Part shown: piece by piece, positions 8,538-17,207 of the stretch
How positions within the stretch are numbered: the first letter of the stretch is position 1
Layout of the letters: each line of letters opens with the position of its first letter
Source: Streptomyces flavofungini
GTDB taxonomy: Bacteria > Actinomycetota > Actinomycetes > Streptomycetales > Streptomycetaceae
Assembly: GCF_030388665.1 (NCBI RefSeq)
Contig: NZ_CP128846.1
Location: 1,612,001-1,676,000, forward strand
Reading direction: 5' to 3'
Length of the DNA: 64,000 nt
The notes under the pieces: model-generated
What the model was told of the DNA's origin: nothing
Database searches by the model: none
Seen by the model: only the letters and a program-made list of their open reading frames with translations
Made by a program: the position numbers and the translations under genes

Positions 8538-9410
8538 TCAGCTCCCGGCGGGGCGCGGTGCGGGCAGGATCTGGCGCAGCCGCGGCGAGGGGTGGCGCTC
8601 GCGCTGCCACTCGCGCGGATAGCCGACGGAGACCTCCACGTGCGGAACGCCCTCGTGCCAGATGGTGCGCGGGATGTGCAGGTGGCCGTAGACGACGGCC
8701 GCGGCGCGGTAGCGCACGGGCCAGTCGGCGGTCGCCTCGGTGCCGCACCACAGGGCGAACTCGGGGTAGTGCAGGATGCGCGTGGGTTCGCGGACGACCG
8801 GCCAGTGGTTGATGAGGACGGTCGGCAGTTCGGGGTCGAGGGCGTCGAGCCGGTCCTTGGTGAGCGCGACGCGGGCGCGGCACCAGTCCTCGCGGGTCGC
8901 GTACGGATCCGGGTGCAGGAGCACCTCGTCCGTGCAGACCACGCCGGTCTCGTACGCGTACGCGAGCGCGTCCTTCTTGGTGTGCTTGCCGGCGGGCCGG
9001 AACGTGTAGTCGTACAGCAGGAACAGCGGGGCGAGCACCGCGGGGCCGCCCTCGCCGCGCCACACCGGGAACGGGTCCTCGGGGGTGTGCACGCCGAGGC
9101 CCCGGCAGAGTTCCACGAGGTGGCGGTAGCGGGCCTCGCCGCGCAGTTGGTTCGGGTCGTCGCGGGGCGTCCACAGCTCGTGGTTGCCGGGCGACCAGAT
9201 CACGGTGTCGAAGCGGTCGGTGAGGGTGCGCAGCGCCCACTCGATGTCGCTCATCATCTCGCCGATGTCACCGGCGACTATCAGCCAGTCGCCCTCGTGT
9301 TCCGGCCAGAGCTCGTCGACGAACTTCCGGTTCTCGGCATAGGCGATGTGCAGGTCACTGATGCCGAACAGCCTCGGCGTCCGTCGGGATGCGGCAGATG
9401 TCGTCACCAC
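8538..9410 (-). CDS. Calcineurin-like metallophosphoesterase
   Basis: A 290-residue phosphoesterase with the complete di-metal signature in order: GISDLHI near the N-terminus, GDIGE, GNHE, INHW and GHLH. There is no signal peptide, so it should be cytoplasmic. In many Streptomyces a very similar gene sits next to an Sfp-type phosphopantetheinyl transferase; no such gene is found here. The start is a GTG at 9410 (a second GTG follows immediately) with only a weak ribosome site. It is divergent from the NACHT gene with 129 bp between them. The phosphate substrate is unknown. Confidence 0.88.
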   Translation of the reverse strand: MVTTSAASRRTPRLFGISDLHIAYAENRKFVDELWPEHEGDWLIVAGDIGEMMSDIEWALRTLTDRFDTVIWSPGNHELWTPRDDPNQLRGEARYRHLVELCRGLGVHTPEDPFPVWRGEGGPAVLAPLFLLYDYTFRPAGKHTKKDALAYAYETGVVCTDEVLLHPDPYATREDWCRARVALTKDRLDALDPELPTVLINHWPVVREPTRILHYPEFALWCGTEATADWPVRYRAAAVVYGHLHIPRTIWHEGVPHVEVSVGYPREWQRERHPSPRLRQILPAPRPAGS

Positions 9411-9539
9411 GTGAGGCTAACCGACGCGCGCCGTCGCCCCGCAGTCGCGCCCCGGGTGCTCCGCGCGACCTCGGTGCGCGGTCGGCGACCACGGTCTAAG
9501 GTGCCCGAAGGGCGGTTCTGGTCATGGACGGGGGCTTGA

Positions 9540-12500
9540 GTGGACGCCGGCACGGTGGGGCTGCGGATCGCGTCGTCGGTGATGGTGCCGCTCGTGAAAC
9601 GGTTGCTGCTGCCGCCCAAGAGCCTGCCGGGAGCCGAGTTCGGCGAGCGGCCGGTGCGCATCGGGCGGCTCCTGTCCTTCACCGGCGACAGACGCGTCCT
9701 CAGCGAGGCCGATCTCTACCAGCTCGCCCGGGAGTTGGTGCGCCGCGCGATGCGCGCCGCGGGCCCGCACGACCCGCCCATCGCGCCCGACGAGCAGAAC
9801 GCCGTCGGCTACGCCCTCGGCCACACCCTGCGCGCCCTCGGCGAACTCGACATGGACGACGTGCAGGCCTACGACCTCGGCCCGGAGAAGCTCGCCGCCG
9901 CCCTGGTCCGTGCCAGCGCCCCGGAGACCCGCGCCCTGCTCAGCACCGACGCCGCCCGCCTGCACGACCGGCTGCTCGTCACCGCCTGTCTGCACCTGGT
10001 CCACCAGTTCAGCAAGCGCCCCGGCTTCGAGGCCCGCACCCAGGTCGAGCTGCGCCGCAGCATCAGCGAGCAGAAGGAGCAACTGCGGCTGCTGCTCGAG
10101 CGGCTGCCCGCGACCCTCGCGGAGGACACCGACTTCGAGCAGACCTACGCCGACTACGTGGTCCGCAGGCACAGCAGCCTCACCATCCACGGCGTCGACC
10201 TGCACGACCCGCAGAGCCAGGCCTGGCCGCTGGAGACCGCCTATCTGAGCCTGGAGGCCGCGCCCGCCCGCGACCCCGCCGAACAGGTCCCCGGCGCGGG
10301 CAACGGCGACCCCGACGGCCGCGGCGCCGACCCGGACCCGGAGTCCGAGCGCACCGCGGGCCCCGTGGAGGCGGCCCTGGCCGCGCACGACCGGGTGCTG
10401 CTGCGCGGCGTCGCCGGGACCGGCAAGACCACGCTGGTGCAGTGGATCGCCATCACCACCGCCCAGCAGGACCGGGTGCCGGGTCATCTGCCGCAGCTCC
10501 TCGGCCGGGTGCCGTTCGTGCTCCCGCTGCGCACGCTGGCCCGCGAGGACACCGAACTGCCCATGCCGGACGGCTTCCTGAAGTGGATCGACTGCCCCCT
10601 GACCGGCAGCGAACCCAAGGGCTGGGCGGTGCGGGTCCTGCAGGCGGGGCGCGGCATGCTCCTGATCGACGGGGTCGACGAGATCCCGGAGGCGGAGCGG
10701 CCCCGCGCGCGTGCCTGGCTCGCGAAGCTGCACTCCGCCTTCCCCGGCAATCTGTGGCTGGTCACGACGCGGCCCTCCGCGCTGCCCAGGGACTGGCTCG
10801 GGCGCGAGGGCTTCCGCGAGTTCACGCTCACCCCGATGCGGCCGGGCGACGTACGCAGGTTCGTGCGGCGCTGGCACGAGGCGGCGGGCGCGGGCGAGGA
10901 ACTCGCGGGCAAGCTGCTTCCGCTGCTGCGGGCCTCGCCGGAGCTGAGCCGTCTCTCCACCAACCCGCTGCTGTGCTCCCTGATGTGCGCGCTGCACCGT
11001 GAGCGCCGCGGCTTCCTGCCGCCGGGCCGGATCGCGTTGTACGAGGCGGCCCTTTCGATGCTCCTGGAGCGCCGCGACCGCGAGCGCGACCTGTACGGCC
11101 GCAAGCCGCCGCCACTGGACCAGATGTCCGCGACGGAGCCCCTGAAGCGCCTCGCGTACTGGCTGATCCGCAACGAACGCACCATCCTGCGGCGGCAGGA
11201 CGCCGTCGACCTGATCGAGCGGCTTCGCCCGTCCGTGCCGCAGCTCGCCACCGTCGGCACGTCCGACGACGTGCTGCGGCTGCTCCTGGTGCGCACCGGC
11301 CTGCTGCGTGAACCGGCCGAGGGCGCCGTGGACTTCATCCACCGCACCTTCCAGGACTTCCTCGGCGCGAAGGCCGCTCTGGAGGAGCACGACATCGGCG
11401 TCCTGGTCGCGCACGCGCACGTCGACCAGTGGGAGGACGTCCTGCAGATGGCCGTCGCCCAGGCCCGGCCCGACGAGCGCGCCGACCTCCTGACCCGGCT
11501 CACGGGCCGCGCCGACCGCGAGGAGGACGACACGGTGCGCGCCCGGCTCCGGCTGCTCGCCCTCGCCTCCCTCGGCCAGGCCACCCGCCTCGACCCGGAG
11601 GTCCGCAGGACCGTCGAGGAGCGCGCCGCGCAGCTCCTGCCGCCGCGCAGCATGCGCGAGGCCAGGGCTCTCGCGGAGACCGGGGCGCTGCTGCTCGGCC
11701 TGCTGCCCGGGGCCGACACGCTCACGGGCGACGCCGAGGTCACGACGGTCCACGCGATCTGCCGCATCGGCGGCGACGCGGCCCTGACCCGGCTGCGCGA
11801 GTTCGTGACCACACGGCAGCCCGCGGTGCGCTCCCAGCTCCTCGCCCACTGGGACCGGTTCGACACCGACATGTACGCCGAGGAGATCATCAAGCCGCTG
11901 CTCGCGGCCGGCGCGGGCGAGGCCGTCACGGTGCGCTCGGCGGCGGAGCTGAAGGCGCTCAGCGCGATGTCCGGGTACGAACGCGTGGTGCTCCAGGGCG
12001 ACTTCACCGATCAGGAGATCCTCGGCGCGCTCGACACGGACCGGCTGCGCGAGCTGCGCCTGCGCGGCAACATGCGGCTGACCTCGCTCGGCTTCCTGTC
12101 GGCGTTCCCCGCCCTGGAGGCCCTGGCCCTGCACGGCTGCCGCGCCATCAGCGACACGGCGCCGCTGACCCGGCTGCCCCTGCTGCGCCGCCTCACCCTC
12201 ACCGACCTGCCCCAGCTGGAGCCCCTCGCCCGGCTCTCGGCGTGCCCGCGCCTCGACTCGCTGCTCCTGGGGGCCGCCGTGCCCTGGCGGGGCCTGCGGG
12301 ACCTGCCGCGGCCGAGTGCGCTGCGGCTGCTCGCGCTGCCGCCGGACGCCGTCGAACTGAACGCCATCACCGCCCTCACGGAACTGCGCGAGCTACGGCT
12401 GCACAACGCCAGCGACCGGCTCCGCCCGGACGACTGGGACGCGCTGCTCGCCGAGTTGCCCGCGCTGCGCACCCTGCGCCTGTCGCACGAGCAGCTGAGC

Positions 12501-12770
12501 ATGATGCTGTTCCCTCCGGGTGCCCGCATTCCGCAGCTCACCGGCCTCGACGTGCGTTCGCGGCCCGGCGCGGCGGTGTCGCTGCGGCGGATCGCGCGCC
12601 GCCTGCCGGGCCTGGAGGAGGTCCACCTCTCTCTGTTCGACACGGTCGACCTGGTGCATCTGGCGGGGCTCCCGGCACTGCGGCGGGTGCGGCTCGACTA
12701 TCCGGGCGAGGTGCACCACGCGGACGAGTTGCCGGCGCGGGTGGAACTGACGGTGCGACCGCGGCACTGA
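9540..12770 (+). CDS. Large NACHT NTPase with C-terminal leucine-rich repeats
   Basis: A 1076-residue NLR-like protein. The first ~200 residues are helical and resemble the NACHT N-terminal helical domain of actinobacterial proteins, with a coiled segment around 165-185. The NACHT core has a Walker A GVAGTGKTT at 290-298 (Lys296) and a Walker B LLIDGVDE at 374-381, where the small residue and paired acidic residues are typical of NACHT rather than NB-ARC proteins. From about residue 830 a series of irregular LxxLxL units (LRELRLRGN, ALEALALHGC, LLRRLTLTD and others) forms an LRR sensor-like tail. Bacterial NACHT proteins include several that protect against phage; that role is inferred from family. 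The GTG start is preceded by a GGGGG stretch. No toxin-like effector domain is visible, so output may be through the N-terminal helices. Confidence 0.9.
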   Translation: MDAGTVGLRIASSVMVPLVKRLLLPPKSLPGAEFGERPVRIGRLLSFTGDRRVLSEADLYQLARELVRRAMRAAGPHDPPIAPDEQNAVGYALGHTLRALGELDMDDVQAYDLGPEKLAAALVRASAPETRALLSTDAARLHDRLLVTACLHLVHQFSKRPGFEARTQVELRRSISEQKEQLRLLLERLPATLAEDTDFEQTYADYVVRRHSSLTIHGVDLHDPQSQAWPLETAYLSLEAAPARDPAEQVPGAGNGDPDGRGADPDPESERTAGPVEAALAAHDRVLLRGVAGTGKTTLVQWIAITTAQQDRVPGHLPQLLGRVPFVLPLRTLAREDTELPMPDGFLKWIDCPLTGSEPKGWAVRVLQAGRGMLLIDGVDEIPEAERPRARAWLAKLHSAFPGNLWLVTTRPSALPRDWLGREGFREFTLTPMRPGDVRRFVRRWHEAAGAGEELAGKLLPLLRASPELSRLSTNPLLCSLMCALHRERRGFLPPGRIALYEAALSMLLERRDRERDLYGRKPPPLDQMSATEPLKRLAYWLIRNERTILRRQDAVDLIERLRPSVPQLATVGTSDDVLRLLLVRTGLLREPAEGAVDFIHRTFQDFLGAKAALEEHDIGVLVAHAHVDQWEDVLQMAVAQARPDERADLLTRLTGRADREEDDTVRARLRLLALASLGQATRLDPEVRRTVEERAAQLLPPRSMREARALAETGALLLGLLPGADTLTGDAEVTTVHAICRIGGDAALTRLREFVTTRQPAVRSQLLAHWDRFDTDMYAEEIIKPLLAAGAGEAVTVRSAAELKALSAMSGYERVVLQGDFTDQEILGALDTDRLRELRLRGNMRLTSLGFLSAFPALEALALHGCRAISDTAPLTRLPLLRRLTLTDLPQLEPLARLSACPRLDSLLLGAAVPWRGLRDLPRPSALRLLALPPDAVELNAITALTELRELRLHNASDRLRPDDWDALLAELPALRTLRLSHEQLSMMLFPPGARIPQLTGLDVRSRPGAAVSLRRIARRLPGLEEVHLSLFDTVDLVHLAGLPALRRVRLDYPGEVHHADELPARVELTVRPRH

Positions 12771-13276
12771 GGAGCACACGCACGGCTTGGTGTGCGCCCT
12801 CGCTGCTCCGCGCGTGCGCCCCCGCTGCTCGGTGCGTGCGCCCCTGCGCGCGACCCGAGTCCACGCCCCTCCGCGCGCCCGTTCCGGAGCCGTTCCTGAC
12901 CGCTGCCGACCCGCATCCAACGACAACTGGGCGACTCCTGACCGAAAACCCATCGGAATCAAGCCGTCCGCAGCCCGCCGTCCGACCGCCCTCCACCCTC
13001 CGTACGACCTCGGCCCGACCGGCCCTCGCCCCGCTCCGCCGCGAGCCCGCGATCGCACGGCGCACCGTGTCACGGATCCGCCGTAATATGCCCGATCAGC
13101 TCGCCCGTAAGCCCTGGCCAGGGGATAGTGGGAGGTGTAACTTCTTTCACCCTCAATGCAGTTGACTGTGGCAAGGAGCGACGAAGGAGCAGCGAAGAGG
13201 GCGCGGCGCAGGACCGCCGAACCTGCGAGAAAGCGACCCCGGCGGGCGGCCAAGGACGGGAGCGGAATCCGGCGAG
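12771..13276. other. 506-bp intergenic region with short GC repeats
   Basis: No gene is supported. At about 12790-12855 there are two and a half imperfect copies of a 22-bp unit (GTGCGCCCTCGCTGCTCCGC-like). A less GC-rich stretch at 13120-13180 is the likeliest place for the promoter of the next gene pair, but I see no clear -10/-35 set. Confidence 0.4.
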
Positions 13277-15361
13277 ATGCACACATCCGAAACGCCTCGG
13301 CTGTACGCACGCGATCCGCTCCTCCACTCCCTCCTCCCACGCCTCACCGGCCTCGCCTATGCCGAACGCGCCCGCGTGCCCTGGGAGCACGACAAGGACC
13401 TGCCGGTCGTCCTCCTGACCGGACGCCACGGCATGGGGCGCACCGCCGTCCTGCGCGCCCTGGAGCGGCACTACTCCGGGCGCCTTCCGCTCGCCCTCGT
13501 CGACACCGCGGCCTGCGCGCTCGTCGTGGAGCTCCTGGAGGAGCTGGTGTGCTCGCTCGCGCCCGCCCTCGGCAGGCGCTTCCCACTGCTCCTGCCGGGC
13601 CTGATCTCCGTGTTCGCGAGCCACGGCGGGACGCCGGACGACCGGACCCGCGCCACCACGCGCGTCGCCCGCCTCCTGATCGCCTGCCACCTGGAGTCGG
13701 GCACCGAGGCGAACGTCGCCCAGCGCTGGGCGGTCCGGCTGCGCGCCCGCCTGGACGACGCGCCCGGCGCGGGAGCCGACGGTTCCGGGTCCCGGCCCGG
13801 CGCGCACGCGGTCACGCAGGCGGCGCTCACGGAGTACTTCGAGCGGTACACACGTTCGCGCGCCGCGGCACCGCTGCGCCAGTGGTACCAGGAGCGGTAC
13901 GCGGAGTCCGATTCCGCCGCCGCGGGCTCGGCGGCGGACGGCCAGGACGGGCTCGTGCGCCTCGCCGACTGGTTCCGCCGCGGCGGCGACTACCGGCACG
14001 CGGCCGAGCAGACCCTCGTGCACGCCTTCCTGGAGGACATCGCCGCCGCCCGCAGCAAGTGGCAGCGCCTGAACCGCGACCCGCGCCCGCTGATCCTGCT
14101 CGACAACACCCACTCCCCCGCGGGCGCCCGCCTGGTCGACCTCATCCTCGAATACCGCGCCCGGCCCGGCGCCGCCCACCACGACCCGCTGGTCGTCGTC
14201 GCCACCCGGCTCGGCGACGCGCCACCGGACGCCACCGAGGCGGCGCACCACGAACTGCCGGACCTGGTGGCCTCCACGCGCTGGCGGCGCACCGGTCACG
14301 CCCCGTCGGCGGGACTGCTCGTCGTACCGCTCACGCCGCTCAGCCGGGACGACGTCCTGCTGATGCTGGACGCCGCGTCCGCGCCGCTGCACCCGTATCT
14401 GGCGTCCGCGCTGCACACCCTCACCGGCGGACACCCGCTGGCGAGCGGCGTGCTGTGCGACGCCGTCCTGGAGCACACCCGCGCCACCGCGTCCCGAGGC
14501 GCCGCCCCGCGCCCGCCGGAAGGACCCCTCGGCCCGCGCAACCTCCTCGAACTGACCACGCCCGACGGCCACCCGGTGACCCAGGCGATCCTGGAGCGGC
14601 TGCTTCCCTCACCGCAGCAGCGGTCCCGTCTGGTGCCGCTGTCCCTGGCCCGCGACAGCACGGCCGCGCAGGCCCTTGCCGCCCATCTGCGTCTGGAGGG
14701 CCCCGAGCAGCTGCCCGCGAACGCGGCCGCCGACTATCTGGAGGCCGAGCACTGGCAGCACGACACCCCGCAGGACCGCCCGCTGGCCGCCGACCCGCTG
14801 CTGCACACCCTCCTGGTGCACGAGGCACGCCGGACCTCGCACGGCGCCGACTCGCGCCGCGGCTGGCAGGAGATCCACGGCTTCCTGCGCCGCCACCACA
14901 CCACGCGCGGCGAGGACAGCGAGGCCGACGCGCTGCGCCACACGCTGGCGGCCGGTGACGCCAAGACGGTGGTGGCCGCGCTGTCCGAGGAGTTCCAGTC
15001 GGAGCAGGACCGGCAGAGCGCGCTGCGCTGGCTGAACTGCCTGAGCTACGCGGCGACGGCTCCGGCGCCGCCGTCGGCGGACTGGGACGACGAGCGGGCC
15101 GCGATGGCCGCGGGCGCCCACGACGACCGCTACCACGACATAGACGAGATCGACCGCTGCATCAACAGGCTGCTGCACGGTCTGTGGTACCTCTCCGACG
15201 CGCTGGCCGAGCCGGAGGCCGACCTGTGCGAAGACATCGGAGCCGAGCTGGCCTTCCTGTCGCTGCGGCACCAGACGTGGCGGGCGGTGCTCAGCCAGGC
15301 CGCCCGCACCTGGCCTGCCGCCGCCCGAGACAAGCGCCCCCTCCCGCTGCCCGAACTGTGA
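13277..15361 (+). CDS. STAND-like protein with degenerate P-loop
   Basis: A 694-residue protein of unknown function. VVLLTGRHGMGRTAVL at about 44-59 has the shape of a Walker A motif, but the conserved lysine is Arg55. A Walker-B-like LILLDN ends around residue 277. The C-terminal half (about 440-690) is helical and charged. There is no signal peptide or membrane segment. The stop codon overlaps the ribosome site of the next gene, a membrane-anchored periplasmic-binding-protein-like protein, 6 bp away, so the two are almost certainly translated together. The arrangement suggests a receptor/intracellular-NTPase pair. If the Lys-to-Arg change is real, nucleotide hydrolysis may be weak or lost. 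A nucleotide-binding fold is inferred from these motifs only. Confidence 0.75.
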   Translation: MHTSETPRLYARDPLLHSLLPRLTGLAYAERARVPWEHDKDLPVVLLTGRHGMGRTAVLRALERHYSGRLPLALVDTAACALVVELLEELVCSLAPALGRRFPLLLPGLISVFASHGGTPDDRTRATTRVARLLIACHLESGTEANVAQRWAVRLRARLDDAPGAGADGSGSRPGAHAVTQAALTEYFERYTRSRAAAPLRQWYQERYAESDSAAAGSAADGQDGLVRLADWFRRGGDYRHAAEQTLVHAFLEDIAAARSKWQRLNRDPRPLILLDNTHSPAGARLVDLILEYRARPGAAHHDPLVVVATRLGDAPPDATEAAHHELPDLVASTRWRRTGHAPSAGLLVVPLTPLSRDDVLLMLDAASAPLHPYLASALHTLTGGHPLASGVLCDAVLEHTRATASRGAAPRPPEGPLGPRNLLELTTPDGHPVTQAILERLLPSPQQRSRLVPLSLARDSTAAQALAAHLRLEGPEQLPANAAADYLEAEHWQHDTPQDRPLAADPLLHTLLVHEARRTSHGADSRRGWQEIHGFLRRHHTTRGEDSEADALRHTLAAGDAKTVVAALSEEFQSEQDRQSALRWLNCLSYAATAPAPPSADWDDERAAMAAGAHDDRYHDIDEIDRCINRLLHGLWYLSDALAEPEADLCEDIGAELAFLSLRHQTWRAVLSQAARTWPAAARDKRPLPLPEL

Positions 15362-15367
15362 GGAAGC

Positions 15368-16987
15368 ATGCTCCTGAGCCGTCGCAACGGGTTCGGTCCC
15401 CTCGACAAGGCCATCGCCGTCCTGGTGCCGCTGGTCCTGATCGCCGTGGGCGTGGTCGTGTATCTGGCGACCCGGCCCGAGGACTGCGCGGGCGGACTCA
15501 CCAAACGTGACGGCCAGTGCGTGGGCGTCACGGAATCGGCGTTCGACGCGAACGACGACATCAAGGGACTGATCCGGGCCGTCGCCGACGAGAACGCCCG
15601 GGTGAAGAAGGCCTGGGAGTCGCCGAGGAAGGGCCAGACCCGGATACCGTACGGCCGGATCGCGCTCATGATGCCGTTCACCTCGGACGATTCGAGCGCC
15701 ATGACCGCGCCGATGATCCGCCGCGCACTCGCCGGGGCGCACGCGGCCCAGCTGCGCGCCAACAGCGGCGGCGGGCCGCACTATCAGCTCCTGATGGCGC
15801 CCGACGGCAAGGACCTCGACAAGTGGCGGCCGGTGGTCGACGACCTGGAGGACCTGACGGACGACCGGGAGTCGCCGCTCGTCGGCGTGACGGGCCTGCC
15901 GAGCAGCACGCCCGAGACCCGGGAAGCGATGCAGGAGCTGAGCGACCGCCGTATCGCGACCGTCGGCCCCGTCATCACCTCCGCCGACATGAACGCCCCC
16001 TACTTCTTCAAGACCTCACCGAACAACGATCTCCTCGCGGACGCACTCGGTCAGTACCTGAAGAAGAACCGGGGCGAGGGGAAAGGCTTCCTCGTCTTCG
16101 ACAGCCGCCCCGACGACGTGTACTCCCGCAATCTGCAGAAGCTGATCGAGAAGAAATTCGGCGCGGCCTACGGACTGCGCAAGCGCTCGGCGTCGTTCCT
16201 CGGCTCGACGGGCCCGGACGCCGGTATCCCGCAGCGATTCCAGTCCGCCGCGCAGAAGATCTGTGTCACCGATTCGGACACGGTGTTCTTCGCGGGCCGC
16301 GACCAGGATCTCCCGGCACTTGTGAAACGCCTGTCACAGGAGCCTTCTTGTGACCGCAGCAGCCCCGTGCGCATCCTGAAAGTGGGAATCGGTCTCGACC
16401 CGACGCTCACCACCCCCGAACTCACGCGGATGCTGCGCGAGACGAAGACCACGATGGTGGCCGCCGCTTCCGTGACGAGCGAGTGGTGGCAGAAGAAGAG
16501 CACCGCCCCCGACGGCCTCGGCGGCTTCCTCTCGGTCTTCGACAAGCTGAAGGAGTCGCACAGCCTCGGCGCCAAACCCCTCGACGACGGTTACGCGATC
16601 ATGTACCACGACGCGTTCATGCTCCTGGCCAACGCCTTCGACCGCTCGTACTCGGAGGCGAACGAGCCCACCGGTGGCTCCACCAGGACACCGGAACCGG
16701 CGCGCACGCCGACCAAGGACGACGTGTACAACACGCTGATCGACGCGAGCATCGTCGACACCGGCGACTCCACGCGCTGCATCGGCTGCCTCCAGGGCGC
16801 CGCGGGCACGTACGGCTTCGAGAAGTCCTCCGAGACCGACGACACCGATCAGTGGCCGGTATGCAAGCCCGTGCCGGTGATCGAGTACCCGGCCGTGCGG
16901 GGCCGCAAGGCGCAGGACACCTTCCGGACGTTCGAGAAGACGTTCAAGCATCCGTGTCCCGACAACGTGACCCGCGACGATTCCTGA
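15368..16987 (+). CDS. Membrane-anchored periplasmic-binding-protein-like protein
   Basis: A 539-residue protein with one N-terminal membrane helix (about 14-34) preceded by basic residues and followed by an extracellular body without a lipobox. The body resembles type I periplasmic binding proteins of the branched-chain amino-acid/receptor kind: a strand reading GRIALMMPF, GPVITSADMNAPYFFKTSP, FLVFDSRPDDVYSRN, and a late LDDGYAIMYHDAFMLLANAF helix. Several cysteines (in CVTDSD, PSCDRSS, CIGCLQG, WPVCKP) could form disulfides. There is no transporter in the locus, so a sensory role with the preceding P-loop protein is more likely than uptake. The start has an AGGA site overlapping the previous stop codon. 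Confidence 0.8.
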   Translation: MLLSRRNGFGPLDKAIAVLVPLVLIAVGVVVYLATRPEDCAGGLTKRDGQCVGVTESAFDANDDIKGLIRAVADENARVKKAWESPRKGQTRIPYGRIALMMPFTSDDSSAMTAPMIRRALAGAHAAQLRANSGGGPHYQLLMAPDGKDLDKWRPVVDDLEDLTDDRESPLVGVTGLPSSTPETREAMQELSDRRIATVGPVITSADMNAPYFFKTSPNNDLLADALGQYLKKNRGEGKGFLVFDSRPDDVYSRNLQKLIEKKFGAAYGLRKRSASFLGSTGPDAGIPQRFQSAAQKICVTDSDTVFFAGRDQDLPALVKRLSQEPSCDRSSPVRILKVGIGLDPTLTTPELTRMLRETKTTMVAAASVTSEWWQKKSTAPDGLGGFLSVFDKLKESHSLGAKPLDDGYAIMYHDAFMLLANAFDRSYSEANEPTGGSTRTPEPARTPTKDDVYNTLIDASIVDTGDSTRCIGCLQGAAGTYGFEKSSETDDTDQWPVCKPVPVIEYPAVRGRKAQDTFRTFEKTFKHPCPDNVTRDDS

Positions 16988-17033
16988 TCAGCCCTCCGGC
17001 GAATCCCGTGGTGAACGGCGTCCGACGCGCTGC

Positions 17034-17056
17034 GGCACGTGACAAGAACACGTGCC
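17034..17056 (+). terminator. Inverted repeat, possible terminator
   Basis: GGCACGTG and CACGTGCC form a perfect 8-bp stem around a 7-nt loop, 47 bp after the stop codon of the binding-protein-like gene. There is no following T-run, as is usual in this group. It could instead be an operator built on CACGTG. Confidence 0.5.
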
Positions 17057-17109
17057 CGGCACATTTGGCCTGATCCCGTGGCGCGGTAGATGTTTACTCA
17101 ACTTCCGGG

Positions 17110-17121
17110 TTGTCTAGACCC
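17110..17121 (+). promoter_or_regulatory. DasR-box-like site
   Basis: TTGTCTAGACCC matches 10 of 12 positions of the DasR core TGGTCTAGACCA as I remember it. It abuts the -35 element of the radical SAM gene promoter at 17123, the right place for a repressor site. DasR links N-acetylglucosamine availability to secondary metabolism in Streptomyces. Assignment rests on the match and position only. Confidence 0.35.
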
Positions 17122-17122
17122 A

Positions 17123-17152
17123 TTGACACTCCAGGAAGCGCTCTCCTACTGT
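17123..17152 (+). promoter_or_regulatory. Probable housekeeping-type promoter of the radical SAM gene
   Basis: A perfect -35 TTGACA (17123-17128) and a -10-like TACTGT (17147-17152) are separated by 18 bp, about 55 bp upstream of the start codon. The region is less GC-rich than its surroundings. It would drive the 17-24.7 kb plus-strand cluster. Confidence 0.6.
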
Positions 17153-17207
17153 CGCGAACGTCGATCGGACAACGCAAAACGTCGCCAAAAAGCGCGTGGA
17201 GGAGTTC

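Noticed and set aside
9522..12134. An 870-codon minus-strand frame opposite the NACHT gene
   Set aside because: The plus strand has intact Walker and LRR motifs; the minus product has no recognisable features.
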